64,000 bases of DNA, taken from Phycisphaerae bacterium (lineage in GTDB: Bacteria; Planctomycetota; Phycisphaerae; JAJVII01). The notes below the pieces were generated by a model that had not been told where the DNA came from, ran no database searches, and was given only the letters and a program-made list of their open reading frames with translations. The stretch spans positions 1 through 64,000 of the forward strand of contig JAJVII010000022.1 of assembly GCA_022072085.1 (NCBI GenBank), read 5' to 3'. Of the stretch, positions 16,704 through 25,538 are shown piece after piece (within the stretch, counting starts at the first letter, position 1; every line of letters begins with the position of its first letter). The translations under genes were made by a program, and so were the position numbers.

Positions 16704-16731
16704 CCCTCTCCCTCGCAGGCGAGGGAGAGGG
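16704..16731 (+). repeat. Perfect hairpin CCCTCTCCCTCGC / GCGAGGGAGAGGG
   Basis: A 13-nt arm and its exact complement with only AG between them, so effectively a 12-bp stem with a four-base loop. It lies between the beta-propeller gene and the following glycosyltransferase. No T-run follows, so it is listed as a repeat and not a terminator; it resembles the hairpin at 9377-9401. Confidence 0.65.
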
Positions 16732-16848
16732 AGGAAAGCGGCGAGCGTGGCGGTTCCCCTCCTTCACTCGACATTCGCCCCGGCGGTTCGCTTGCTCTCT
16801 GGCCCGCGGGCTGGCGGGGCGTTACACTGTCAGGCGGGGAGGTGAGCC

Positions 16849-18030
16849 ATGCACGTCGGACTGGTCATCGATGCGGCGGATGATCGACGCGAAGCGGCTC
16901 CCGACACCGCGGAGTTGGTGGACGAATTGGCCCGGCGCGGCGTCCGCGTGACCGTCCTGGCCGTGGGCGAACCGCCCGGCGGCGAGGGCGAGTCCGCCGG
17001 CCCGCCCGGCGCGATTCCCGTCTCCTGGAATGCCGACGCGGCGGCGCTGGAGTCGGCCGTCCGTCGGGCCGCCGGCGAAGCGGGCGTCGACCTGCTGCAC
17101 TCGCTGGGCCCGCTGGTCGCGTGCGACCTGTTCCAGCCGCGGGCCGGGACCGTCGCCGAGCGCCAGGCGCGGCAACAGGCCGTGCCGCGGAACTGGTCGG
17201 CGCGGATGCGGGTGAAACTGCGGATGCGGTTCGACCGGGACGAGCGGTCGGCGCTGCTGGCCGAGCGGGCGTTTCTCGCGAGACCGAGCCGGCCGATGAT
17301 CGTTGCCAACTCGCGTTACACGGCCCGGCAACTCTGGCATCATTACGGGATCGAGGACCGACTGCACACGGTGCTGGGCGGGGTGGTAGGCCCGACCGGC
17401 GGCGCGGCCGAGTTGGCGGAGGGGCGGCGGGCAGTTCGGCTGAGGCTGGAGCTTTCGCCCGAGACGCGGTTGCTGGTGCTGTCGGCGAGCGACCTGGCGT
17501 GGGCCGGGGCGGGCTACCTGATCGAGGCGATCCACCGGGCCGAGGGCCGCGGGCGGCTGGGCCCGATGGCGCTGGCGCTGCTGAGCGCGGACGACGCGGG
17601 GCCCTATCAGTCGCAGGCGGCGGCGCTGGATCTGTCGGCGCGAGTCTTCGCGATCGCGCCGCCCGACGGCCGCGAGCGGTGGGCGTGGCTGGCGGCGGCG
17701 GACGTGGCCGTGTTGCCGACCGGCGGGGCGGCGTGCAGCCGGTTTCCGCTGGAGGCGTTGTCGGCCGGGACGCCGGTTGTCACGACCGAGCACGAGGGGG
17801 CCGGCAAACTGGTGGACGAGACCGCGGCCGGCGAGGTGGTTCACATGGCCTGGGCGATCGACGAACTGGCTGGGGCGGTGGCTCACGCGGCCGACCCCGC
17901 GCGGCGGGCAGCGTGGGCGGAAGCGGCGGCCGGTCTGGCGGAGCGCGTGTCGATCGGCCGCATGGCCGACGAGTTGATGGTCGTTTACCAGAACTTGGCG
18001 GGGCAGGCTGGGAGTTCGCGGAATGAGTGA
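16849..18030 (+). CDS. GT4-like glycosyltransferase (WaaG-related)
   Basis: A 393-residue GT-B protein, related to the enzyme at 11087. Seen: FQPRAGTVAERQARQQAVPR aligning with FMPRGGTVAETVEGN of the other protein, IVANSRYTARQLWHHYGIED, and a C-terminal donor domain with AAADVAVLPTGGAACSRFPL followed by EALSAGTPVVTTEHEGAGKL. The usual FYDPC segment of WaaG is replaced by GGAAC, so activity or donor may differ. Start ATG 16849 has GGGAGGTGA upstream. Its stop overlaps the plsY start by 8 nt, so the two are probably co-translated, tying it to envelope lipid synthesis. Confidence 0.75.
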   Translation: MHVGLVIDAADDRREAAPDTAELVDELARRGVRVTVLAVGEPPGGEGESAGPPGAIPVSWNADAAALESAVRRAAGEAGVDLLHSLGPLVACDLFQPRAGTVAERQARQQAVPRNWSARMRVKLRMRFDRDERSALLAERAFLARPSRPMIVANSRYTARQLWHHYGIEDRLHTVLGGVVGPTGGAAELAEGRRAVRLRLELSPETRLLVLSASDLAWAGAGYLIEAIHRAEGRGRLGPMALALLSADDAGPYQSQAAALDLSARVFAIAPPDGRERWAWLAAADVAVLPTGGAACSRFPLEALSAGTPVVTTEHEGAGKLVDETAAGEVVHMAWAIDELAGAVAHAADPARRAAWAEAAAGLAERVSIGRMADELMVVYQNLAGQAGSSRNE

Positions 18031-18739
18031 CGCGGCGGCGTGGGCGGTCGGGGCCGGCGTGCTGCCGGTCGCGGGTTACCTGGTGGGCAGCGTGCCGTTC
18101 GGTTTCCTGGCGGGGCGATTGCGCGGGGTGGACATCCGCACGCGCGGCAGCGGCAACGTCGGCGCGACCAACGTGTGGCGCGTGATGGGCCGGCGGTGGG
18201 GCATCGGCGTGTTCGCGGCCGACGTGCTCAAGGGGCTGCTGCCGGTGCTGGCGGCGGGGGTGTATCTGAAACATCAGGGGGTGATCCGCCCGCCGACGAT
18301 GCACGCGGTCTGGCTGATGACGGCGCTGGCCGCGATTCTCGGGCACGTCTACTGCGCCTGGCTGGGGTTCAAGGGCGGCAAAGGCGTTGCGACCAGCCTG
18401 GGCGTGGTGCTGGGCGTGTGGCCTTATTACACGCTGGCCGGCCTGGTGGCGCTAGGCGTGTGGATCCTGGTGACCTGGGCCAGCCGATACGTCTCGCTCG
18501 GATCGATCTGCGCGTCGGTGGCGTTCCCGGCGGCGCTGCTGGTGATCAGCCAGTCCAGCCGCGGCGAACATTGGGCCCTGTCGAGCATCTGGCCGCTGCT
18601 GGCGTTCGGGCTGCTGATGCCGCTGCTGGTGATCTGGCGGCACCGGGGGAACATCCGGCGGCTGCTGTCGGGCACGGAGAACCGTTTCGGCGGCGGGAAG
18701 CAGGAGGCGTCGTCCGGTGCGCCGGCGGATCGTGAATAG
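18023..18739 (+). CDS. plsY: PlsY, acyl-phosphate:glycerol-3-phosphate acyltransferase
   Basis: A 238-residue integral membrane enzyme that makes lysophosphatidate from acyl phosphate and glycerol 3-phosphate, the first step of phospholipid synthesis. Family motifs: YLVGSVPFGFLAGRLRGVDI, RTRGSGNVGATNVWRVMG (motif 1), LGFKGGKGVATSLGVVLGVW (motif 2, phosphate-binding Gly-rich loop) and several hydrophobic segments. Slightly longer than usual (about 200) due to a polar tail (GGGKQEASSGAPADRE). Overlaps the upstream glycosyltransferase by 8 nt. Confidence 0.95.
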   Translation: MSDAAAWAVGAGVLPVAGYLVGSVPFGFLAGRLRGVDIRTRGSGNVGATNVWRVMGRRWGIGVFAADVLKGLLPVLAAGVYLKHQGVIRPPTMHAVWLMTALAAILGHVYCAWLGFKGGKGVATSLGVVLGVWPYYTLAGLVALGVWILVTWASRYVSLGSICASVAFPAALLVISQSSRGEHWALSSIWPLLAFGLLMPLLVIWRHRGNIRRLLSGTENRFGGGKQEASSGAPADRE

Positions 18740-18763
18740 AGCGACTGAATCCGCTGAAGGAAA

Positions 18764-18885
18764 TATTCACCACAGAGGCACAGAGACACCGAGAAGAGGA
18801 AACCAAGAGCGCGAGGGATCAGAACGATATCCTTTCTCTCGCGGATCTCTCTGTGCCTCTGTGTCTCGGTGGTGAGGATTTCTTT
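18764..18885 (+). repeat. Large palindrome between convergent genes (CACAGAGGCACAGAG words)
   Basis: TTCACCACAGAGGCACAGAG on the left and CTCTGTGCCTCTGTGTCTCG then GTGGTGA on the right, with GATATC near the centre: a near-complete hairpin of about 120 nt. It fills the space between plsY (+) and a lipoprotein gene (-), where a bidirectional transcription barrier would be expected. No T-run typical of a Rho-independent site. Confidence 0.7.
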
Positions 18886-19374
18886 TCAGTCGGCGAGGTA
18901 CCACTGGGCGTCGACCTTCTGGAAGGCGACGTCGTTGGGGAACTTGGCGCTGTTGCCGTCGGGCGCGATGGTCGGCCGAAGCGTCTTGGCTTCCTTGAGC
19001 TTGGGCAGGAGCTGGTCGGCCTTGGCCTCCATGTCCTTGGCCAGGTCGGTGTCGGTCTTCTGCGACTTGAGCGCCTTGAGCGTCTCGGGCAGCGTGAAGC
19101 CGTTGACCAGGGCGGTGTAGTCCTTGGCTTCCAGCAGGCGGACGGCCTCGTCGATGCGGGCGGCCAGGTCTGCGGGCATCAGGGCGGTGGGCGCCCCGGT
19201 CGCGGTGCCGGCGCTGGCCTGCTGCTGCTCGAACTGCTGGAGGATCGTGCGCGAGTCGGTGTCGGAGCCCGGCGTCGAGCCGTTCGCGTTGTCCTGGTAA
19301 TCCTTCTCGCAGCCGGTGGCCAGGGCCAGCGTCAGGACGAGACAGCCGAGCATGAAGCCGCGCGATAGGCTCAT
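18886..19374 (-). CDS. Small lipoprotein, function unknown
   Basis: A 162-residue predicted lipoprotein (RGFMLGCLVLTLALATGC, lipobox Cys22). A Ser/Asp-rich linker is followed by a mostly helical region with DLAARIDEAVRLLEAKDYTA and ALKSQKTDTDLAKDMEAKAD, and the protein ends FQKVDAQWYLAD, like the last strand of small NTF2/DUF4878-type lipoproteins. I cannot name the family with certainty. GAGG precedes the ATG and a good promoter lies upstream (19420-19448). Divergent from dut. Confidence 0.7.
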   Translation of the reverse strand: MSLSRGFMLGCLVLTLALATGCEKDYQDNANGSTPGSDTDSRTILQQFEQQQASAGTATGAPTALMPADLAARIDEAVRLLEAKDYTALVNGFTLPETLKALKSQKTDTDLAKDMEAKADQLLPKLKEAKTLRPTIAPDGNSAKFPNDVAFQKVDAQWYLAD

Positions 19375-19419
19375 CGTTGAATCCTCAAAAGATCACCGTC
19401 GGTTCCGCTTGAGGGCTGT

Positions 19420-19448
19420 ATTATCGCGGGAAGCGGGGCTGGCCTCAA
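19420..19448 (-). promoter_or_regulatory. Sigma70-type promoter for the minus-strand lipoprotein
   Basis: Read on the minus strand: TTGAGG, 17-nt spacer, GATAAT, about 46 nt before the ATG. The -10 matches 5 of 6 consensus bases, the -35 four of 6, and the spacing is optimal. Confidence 0.6.
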
Positions 19449-19506
19449 GGGTTTTGTGCCCGATCGGCTGGGGCGGAGCGGGCGGCACTGAAGGGTTGGA
19501 GAAGCC

Positions 19507-19962
19507 ATGAGCGGATGTCCGATAAGAGTGGAAGTGCGCCGCAAGCCCGGCTGCGAGGACGTTCCCCTGCCGGCGCGGGCCAGTGCGCACGCCGCGGGGC
19601 TGGATATTTCCGCGGCGGTGGAGCAGCCGCTGACGCTGGCGCCCGGGGCGATCGCCCTGGTGCCGGCGGGGTTCTTCATGGCGCTGCCGGCGGGCTACGA
19701 GGCCCAGGTCCGCCCGCGGTCGGGACTGGCGCTGCGGCACGGGATCACCTGCGTGAACTCGCCGGGCACGATCGACGCTGACTATCGCGGCGAGGTCGCG
19801 GTGATCCTGGGCAACCTCGGACCCGAGCCGTTCACGATCACCCGGGGCATGCGGATCGCCCAGATGGTGGTCAAGCCGGTGCTGGAGGTCGAGCTGGCGG
19901 TCGTCGATCGACTGCCCGACACGGAACGCGGCGCCGGCGGCTTCGGGCATACGGGGGCGTGA
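19507..19962 (+). CDS. dut: dUTP diphosphatase (trimeric dUTPase)
   Basis: A 151-residue dUTPase that hydrolyses dUTP to dUMP and pyrophosphate, keeping uracil out of DNA and supplying thymidylate synthesis. All five motifs are present in order: [32 protein letters not shown] (catalytic Asp), RIAQMVV and [10 protein letters not shown] (C-terminal arm closing the site). Normal family length. GGAG lies 8 nt before the ATG. A standalone housekeeping gene next to ftsK. Confidence 0.97.
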   Translation: MSGCPIRVEVRRKPGCEDVPLPARASAHAAGLDISAAVEQPLTLAPGAIALVPAGFFMALPAGYEAQVRPRSGLALRHGITCVNSPGTIDADYRGEVAVILGNLGPEPFTITRGMRIAQMVVKPVLEVELAVVDRLPDTERGAGGFGHTGA

Positions 19963-19964
19963 GC

Positions 19965-20086
19965 AATGACGAATGTCGAGTCTTGGAGGAATCCGCGCTG
20001 AAATTCGTCCTTCGTCATTCGAGCTTGGTCATTCTTTCGTCATTTGGAATTCGGAATTCGACATTCGGCCTTCGGCATTACCCTCG
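19965..20086 (+). repeat. Palindromic ATGACGAATGTCGA / ATTCGTCATTCG element
   Basis: AATGACGAATGTCGAGTC near 19966 against CGTCCTTCGTCATTCGAG, GTCATTCTTTCGTCATTTG and GAATTCGACATTCGGCC further on. An imperfect inverted repeat filling the gap between dut and ftsK; another member of the same style of intergenic element but with distinct words. Confidence 0.6.
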
Positions 20087-20096
20087 AGCGTGAATC

Positions 20097-22574
20097 ATGG
20101 ATGAGAAACGCAACATCTTCCGCATCGTCATCGGCCTGCTCGGCGTGCTGGGCAGCCTGTTCCTGCTGGTCGCGATGACCAGCTTCAATCCGCTGGACTG
20201 GCCCAGCCCCAAGAGCGGCGTCTACCCCATGCCGCTGCACGTGACGAACCTCTGCGGACTGGCCGGCGCCTATCTGTCCTACCGCCTGTTCTACTGGTTC
20301 GGCGCCGGGGCGTTCACGTTGGCCCTGTTCGGCATCGGCGGGTTCGGCTGGCTGATGATCTCGCGGCGGATCGGCGAGCCTTATTTGCGGCTGGCCGGCG
20401 TCGCGCTGCTGATCGCGGCCACCGCGTCAGCCAGCGCCCTGGTCAACCCCGGCGGGCCCGCGAGCCTGCCCGAGGGCAACGGCGGCATCGTTGGCATCGC
20501 CCTGACACATTTCTTCTCGCGCTACTTCAGCACCTTCGGAACCGTGCTGGCGCTGATCGCGTCGGCGGGCGTCGGGCTGGTGCTGGCGGCTGACTCGCTG
20601 ATTGTCCCTGTGCCGCTGTGGCTGGCCCGGGTGCTGCGGCGGAGCGGGCCGGTCTTCGCCGGGGCGGCTGGTCGACTGGTCCACGTGCTGCCCCGCGCCC
20701 TGGAGCGCCAGCCGGCATCCGCGGCTGCGCCGGCGCGGCCCGCGCGCAGCCGCCCGCAGCCCGAAGCCGACACCGCCGTCATCGACGACGAGCCCGCCCC
20801 CAAGGCCAAGCCCAAGCGCGAGCCGCCGCCGGTCAAGCGCGTCCCGGCTGTCGAGGTCGAGCCCGAGGCCGACGAGCCGGCATCCGAGCCGGCCCTCGCG
20901 CCGGCGCCCTCGACCGAGTCGGCTGACGACGCCGGGCAGGACGAGAAGAAGAAGGCCGTCCTGGACCGGATCAAGGAGCTGGTCATCAAGCGCGCCCGGC
21001 CGGCCGATCGGCCCAGCCAGCCCGTTCCGCCGACGCCGCCGGAGGTGCTCGGCGACTACAAGCTGCCGCCGATGGAGATGCTGAAGGATCCGACCGGCAA
21101 CTACGCCGAGGAGCAGGAGGAGATCGTCCGCGGCAAGGCCGGTGAACTGGAGCGGACACTCCAGGAGTTCGGCGTGGACGCCGGCGTCGTGCAGATCGAC
21201 ACCGGCCCGGTCATCACGATGTTTGAGCTGGACCTGGGCACGGGCGTGAAGGTCAGCCAGATCGTCAACCTCCAGAACGACATCGCCCGGGCGCTGGCGG
21301 CCCAGAGCGTGCGGATCGTCGCGCCGATCCCGGGCAAGCGGACCGTGGGCATCGAGGTCCCCAACGCCGACAAGGAGCAGGTGCGGATCAAGGAGCTGAT
21401 CGAGGTCAGCGGCGCCAAGAGCTCGAAGATGGCCCTGCCGACGTTCCTGGGCAAGGACGCCAGCGGCGACGCCCTGCTGGCCGACCTGGCCCGCAACCCG
21501 CACACGCTGATCGCCGGTGCGACCGGCAGCGGCAAGAGCGTCTGCATCAACACGATCATCATGAGCCTGCTGCTGACGCAGCGGCCGGACCACGTCAAGC
21601 TGATCCTGATCGACCCCAAGGCCGTCGAGATGAGTTCGTTCAAGGACCTGCCGCACCTGATGTGTCCGATCATCACGGACATGAACAAGGCGGCGGCCGT
21701 CCTGGAATGGGCCGTCAGCAAGATGGAGGAGCGTTACGAACTGCTCAGCGAGGTCGGCGCCCGCAACATCTCCTCGTTCAACAAGATGACCCCCGAGGAA
21801 ATCCACCAGCGGCTGGGCTGCGAGACCGAAGAGGACAAGGCCCGCGTCATGACGCACATGCCCTACATGGTGATCATCATTGACGAGCTGGCCGACCTGA
21901 TGATGACCGCCGCCAAGGAGGTCGAGCACCACATCATCCGTCTGGCCCAGAAGAGCCGGGCCATCGGCATCCACCTGGTCGTCGCCACGCAGAGCCCGCG
22001 CGTGAACGTCGTGACCGGCCTGATCAAGGCGAACATGCCCTGCCGGCTGAGCTTCCGCGTCTCCAGCAAGCAGGAGAGCCGCATCGTGCTCGACCAGAAC
22101 GGCGCCGAGACGCTGCTGGGCGAGGGTGACATGCTCTACCTGCGCCCCGGAACCGCCAAGCTGATCCGCGCCCAGGGCACGCTGGTCGACGACGACGAGG
22201 TCAGCGCGATCGTCAACCACCTCAACACGGTCGCCAAACCGAACTTCAGCCAGGAGCTGATCCAGCTCCGCCCGCGCCGCGAGGAAGGCGACGTCGGCGA
22301 TCCGGGCGAAGCCAGCGTCCCCGGCGAGCGCGACGAGATGTTCGACCCCGCGGTCGAGGTCGTGCTCCAGAACCAGCGCGGCAGCGTCAGCCTGCTCCAG
22401 CGCAAGCTGGGCATCGGCTACGGCCGGGCCGCCCGGCTGATTGACCAGATGGCCGAGGCCGGCATCGTCGGCGAATACGCCGGCAGCAACGCCCGCGAGG
22501 TGCTGATGGCCCTGGAGGACTGGTACGCCCTGAAGCGCCAGGTGGCCGCCGAGCAGAACAACGGCATGGAGTGA
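20097..22574 (+). CDS. ftsK: FtsK/SpoIIIE DNA translocase
   Basis: An 825-residue membrane-anchored motor that pumps chromosome termini through the division septum. Residues 1-180 hold about four transmembrane segments (LLGVLGSLFLLVAMT, AGVALLIAATASASAL and others), 200-330 a Pro/Ala/Glu-rich linker. The motor has IAGATGSGKSVCINTIIMS (Walker A from about 474), LIDPKAVEMSSFKDLPHL, VIIIDELADLMM (Walker B), HLVVATQSPRVNVVTG and LDQNGAETLLGEGDM. The last 80 residues (VEVVLQNQRGSVSLLQRKLG, YGRAARLIDQMAEAGIVG) form the gamma winged helix that reads KOPS/SRS-type sequences. A strong terminator follows. Confidence 0.97.
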   Translation: MDEKRNIFRIVIGLLGVLGSLFLLVAMTSFNPLDWPSPKSGVYPMPLHVTNLCGLAGAYLSYRLFYWFGAGAFTLALFGIGGFGWLMISRRIGEPYLRLAGVALLIAATASASALVNPGGPASLPEGNGGIVGIALTHFFSRYFSTFGTVLALIASAGVGLVLAADSLIVPVPLWLARVLRRSGPVFAGAAGRLVHVLPRALERQPASAAAPARPARSRPQPEADTAVIDDEPAPKAKPKREPPPVKRVPAVEVEPEADEPASEPALAPAPSTESADDAGQDEKKKAVLDRIKELVIKRARPADRPSQPVPPTPPEVLGDYKLPPMEMLKDPTGNYAEEQEEIVRGKAGELERTLQEFGVDAGVVQIDTGPVITMFELDLGTGVKVSQIVNLQNDIARALAAQSVRIVAPIPGKRTVGIEVPNADKEQVRIKELIEVSGAKSSKMALPTFLGKDASGDALLADLARNPHTLIAGATGSGKSVCINTIIMSLLLTQRPDHVKLILIDPKAVEMSSFKDLPHLMCPIITDMNKAAAVLEWAVSKMEERYELLSEVGARNISSFNKMTPEEIHQRLGCETEEDKARVMTHMPYMVIIIDELADLMMTAAKEVEHHIIRLAQKSRAIGIHLVVATQSPRVNVVTGLIKANMPCRLSFRVSSKQESRIVLDQNGAETLLGEGDMLYLRPGTAKLIRAQGTLVDDDEVSAIVNHLNTVAKPNFSQELIQLRPRREEGDVGDPGEASVPGERDEMFDPAVEVVLQNQRGSVSLLQRKLGIGYGRAARLIDQMAEAGIVGEYAGSNAREVLMALEDWYALKRQVAAEQNNGME

Positions 22575-22609
22575 GCCGCCCGGCGGGGCGGCGTCGAATC
22601 GCGATCGAC

Positions 22610-22646
22610 GGGCCCGGCTCCGCGGGGAGTCGGGCCCTTGCGTTTT
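22610..22646 (+). terminator. Rho-independent terminator of ftsK
   Basis: GGGCCCGGCTCC, loop GCGG, GGAGTCGGGCCC forms a 12-bp stem (one G-T pair), followed by TTGCGTTTT. It ends exactly at the stop of the convergent minus-strand gene and may serve both directions. Confidence 0.75.
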
Positions 22647-23644
22647 CACGCCTCGCCTTTGACGGCCTCAGCCAGCAGGCGCATGTTGCGATACGGGGCG
22701 TCCAGGGGGACGGCGCACTCCGGGCCGATGATGTCGATGCCGGCGGCCCGCTTGGCGGCGACGTCGGCCCGCACCGCTGCTTCGTCGCCGCCGCGGATCA
22801 CCCGCAGGTTGCTCATCCCGCCCATCAGTGACATCCGCCCGCCCGCCAGCCGCCGGGCGGCCGCGTCGTCCACCTTGCTGTCGTAGTGGAAGCAGGCCAC
22901 GCCCGTCCGGCGGATCATCTCGATCCGGTCGCTGGTGTCGCCGCAGATGTGCAGGATCAGCGGGCAGCCGATCCGCTCGGCCAACTCAGCGTGAATGGGC
23001 ATGAGGAAGTCGCGGTAGGCCTGCGGCGAGCAGAGGTCGCGCGTCGCGTGGTCGCCGAGGGTCAGGGCGTCGGCGCCGGCGTCGATCTGGGCCCGGGCGA
23101 AGCGGACCGTCACTTCCTTGATCGCATCCATCGCCCGGCGGACGGCGTCCGGTGCGTCCAGCGTGCCGATCAGAAACGGCTCGACGCCGAACAGGTGATA
23201 GCCCAGCGTCCAGGGACCGAAGACCTTGCCGACGACGGCCACACGCCCGTCGAACCGCCTCCGCATCAGGGCGATCGCCTCCAGCGCCACGCGGCAGGCC
23301 GGGTGGTCGAGCAGGCCGTCCGGGACCGTCACCGCGTCGCCCAGCCGCCAGGGCGGGCGGCGGCACTGGGGCATATTGTCGCGGCGGCCCCAGTCCACGT
23401 CGCAGCCCAGCGCCGCCGATTCGTGCAGCACCGAGAACAGCGGCATCACGTTGTCGAAGCCCAGCACCTCGGCGCCGGCGGCGGCCAGGTCGGCCATCTG
23501 CCTCGCGTCACGGTGGGCGTCGGGGAACCACACCCCCGCGCGGTCCATGAGGTCGCAGGTGACGATGGAGGTGGCGCTGCCGACGGCCGGCCGGGGCGTG
23601 GGCAGCCGCACCAGCGCCCTCAGAAATATCTCTCGCGGCGACAT
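22646..23644 (-). CDS. MtaA/UroD-family methyltransferase
   Basis: A 332-residue TIM-barrel protein of the uroporphyrinogen decarboxylase superfamily. Motifs point to the methylcobamide:thiol methyltransferase branch (MtaA/MtbA/CmuA) and not to heme synthesis: GDHATRDLCSPQAYRDFLMP, LILHICGDTSDRIE (zinc-binding His-x-Cys) and GPECAVPLDAPYRNMRLLAE (third zinc-ligand Cys). Such enzymes move a methyl group from a corrinoid protein to a thiol, or carry out related demethylations. No corrinoid-binding protein or substrate-specific methyltransferase is nearby, so it is an orphan in this window. The start ATG lies 72 nt from the divergent exported gene. Confidence 0.82.
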   Translation of the reverse strand: MSPREIFLRALVRLPTPRPAVGSATSIVTCDLMDRAGVWFPDAHRDARQMADLAAAGAEVLGFDNVMPLFSVLHESAALGCDVDWGRRDNMPQCRRPPWRLGDAVTVPDGLLDHPACRVALEAIALMRRRFDGRVAVVGKVFGPWTLGYHLFGVEPFLIGTLDAPDAVRRAMDAIKEVTVRFARAQIDAGADALTLGDHATRDLCSPQAYRDFLMPIHAELAERIGCPLILHICGDTSDRIEMIRRTGVACFHYDSKVDDAAARRLAGGRMSLMGGMSNLRVIRGGDEAAVRADVAAKRAAGIDIIGPECAVPLDAPYRNMRLLAEAVKGEA

Positions 23645-23716
23645 GGGCTGTCTCCGAACGGATGCTTGCAGGATATCTCACCGACGCGAGAATATAAACA
23701 ACTTCGGAGGCATGCC

Positions 23717-25525
23717 GTGTGCAATCCCCGCCGAGCAGTCCTGCTGGCGATCCTGGTCCTGTCGGCCGCCCCGCCGCGCCTCCGTGCCGACGAGAAGCTG
23801 CTCTTCGGTTTCGAGAAGGACGACGCCGCCAAACTGGCCAAGGTTGAGAAGGCCGACGACGCGTCCTACGCCCTCTACCACCTGTTCCAGGGCGCCGCCG
23901 GCGACGCGACCGAGGGCAGGTGGGCGCTGGCTGTGACGCTCGGCGACAAGTACGCCTGGCTCGCCCCGGGCAACAAGACGACCTACTACATCCTCCAGCG
24001 GTCCGGCCGCGTGGTCAACGCGTTCGGCTGGCTCGCCAAGGCCATGCCCACCGACTGGAGCGGCCATCGCCTTCTGCGGATGGACGTCAAGCTGGCCGGC
24101 GCCGGCGCGACCCTTCGGTTGGAACTGGAGGACGGGACCATCGCCGACCCGGTGGTCCGCACCTTCGCCGTCCCCGCCGACAAGTGGGTCACGCTCCAGG
24201 CGGACCTGGCCGAGGCCGCCAAGGTCCGCGGGCTGGACCTGTCGCACATGGCCACGTTCCAGTTGCTGGTCGCGGCGTTCGACCGCCGCCTGTCGCGCGA
24301 AGAGTCGGTGACCGTGAAGCTCGACAACATCCGCCTGGCTGACGACGCTGACAAAACAGCGCTGCCGCTGGTGGTCGGCGAAGGGCCATTGGCCTACGCC
24401 GAGCCGGCCGCCGGCAAGGGCGTCAAGCTGGCGCCGCTGGACCTGGCGACGCAGCCGGCGGCGTCGGCCGGTCCGGTCGCCGTCGTCGAGTACGCCCGCA
24501 AGCCCTCCTACTCCCCGCTGACGGCCAAGGATCGGCTCATCGGCCAGTTCGCCCCGGGCGGGCTGTTGCTGATGGACGGCACGACGCGAACGTGGATCAG
24601 CCGCGACGGCGGGGCGACATGGACCGACCTGGCGGGCAACCGGGCCCAGCCCCAGCCGATCACCGGGGACGTCCGCGGCCACCGGATGGCCGTGCTCGCG
24701 GAAGGACGCGAGGTGCTGGCGGCGTTCGTGACCGATCACTGCGCCGGCGGCAGCGGGCGGACCGAGTTGCACTTCGCCCGCGAGCACTACGACGGCAAGA
24801 GCTGGCAGCTCGGCGCCCCAGTCGCGTTTGAGCGCGGCGTCCGGCACTGCGCCGATCGGCTGGACCTGCTGCGCGACGGCGGCGGGCGGATATGGGTCGC
24901 GTGGGACCACCTCGACCGCAACGGGCAATACAACATTCGCGCCAAGTGCAGCGACGACGATGGTGCGACCTGGCGGACGCCCGACGCCGGCCCGCTGGTC
25001 GCGCCCGCGTTCGCCGGCATCCCGAGCGGGCCCTACCTCGTCCGCGACGGAGAGCAACTCGCCTGCTTCTGGCGGGCCGGCTCGAAGCTCCAGTGGGCGC
25101 GGTTCGACGGCAAGGCCTGGGGCCCGCCGGCCGTCATCAGCGGGGCCTATCCCGTCTCGGTCGCCGACTGCGGGGGGACGCTCTTCCTCTCCACGCGTCA
25201 GCCCGATCAGGTCCATCGGCTGGCCGACGGCAAGTGGACGCCCGACTCGCCTGACGGCGTCGCGTCCGGCCTGCTCTGCGCCGCCGGCGATCGGCTCGTC
25301 TGCGTGTGGCTGGTCAAAGGCGAGGGCGGGCCGGCGATCGCCTGGTCGGTCCGGTCGGTTGGCGGCAAGTGGTCGCCGGCCGCGCGCGTCGCCGCGGGGC
25401 AGGTCGCGTTGGAGAGCCTCGCGGTCCCCCAGCACTCGCCGGCCGGCGAAGTCCCCGTCGCGTTCTCCGATGTCACGCGGATGGCGATTCGCGTGCTGCA
25501 CATCCGGCTGGCGGCGAGCCAATGA
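23717..25525 (+). CDS. Exported BNR/sialidase-fold protein with N-terminal beta domain
   Basis: A 602-residue secreted protein. The likely start is GTG 23717, with CGGAGG 6 nt upstream and a signal peptide immediately after (PRRAVLLAILVLSAAPPRLR). Residues about 25-200 look like a carbohydrate-binding-like beta sandwich (LLRMDVKLAGAGATLRLELE, KLDNIRLADD). From about 250 the repeats of a six-bladed propeller appear, with two Asp-box motifs SRDGGATW (near 294) and SDDDGATW (near 411). Sialidase-type catalytic residues are not evident, so it may be a glycan-binding or lyase-type propeller. Neighbour of glycoside hydrolases on the opposite strand. Confidence 0.75.
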   Translation: MCNPRRAVLLAILVLSAAPPRLRADEKLLFGFEKDDAAKLAKVEKADDASYALYHLFQGAAGDATEGRWALAVTLGDKYAWLAPGNKTTYYILQRSGRVVNAFGWLAKAMPTDWSGHRLLRMDVKLAGAGATLRLELEDGTIADPVVRTFAVPADKWVTLQADLAEAAKVRGLDLSHMATFQLLVAAFDRRLSREESVTVKLDNIRLADDADKTALPLVVGEGPLAYAEPAAGKGVKLAPLDLATQPAASAGPVAVVEYARKPSYSPLTAKDRLIGQFAPGGLLLMDGTTRTWISRDGGATWTDLAGNRAQPQPITGDVRGHRMAVLAEGREVLAAFVTDHCAGGSGRTELHFAREHYDGKSWQLGAPVAFERGVRHCADRLDLLRDGGGRIWVAWDHLDRNGQYNIRAKCSDDDGATWRTPDAGPLVAPAFAGIPSGPYLVRDGEQLACFWRAGSKLQWARFDGKAWGPPAVISGAYPVSVADCGGTLFLSTRQPDQVHRLADGKWTPDSPDGVASGLLCAAGDRLVCVWLVKGEGGPAIAWSVRSVGGKWSPAARVAAGQVALESLAVPQHSPAGEVPVAFSDVTRMAIRVLHIRLAASQ

Positions 25526-25538
25526 GCGACGGCTCGGG

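Noticed and set aside
23678-25522. A 614-codon minus-strand frame opposite the sialidase-like gene
   Set aside because: Shadow frame; the plus-strand gene has a signal peptide, Asp boxes and ribosome site.
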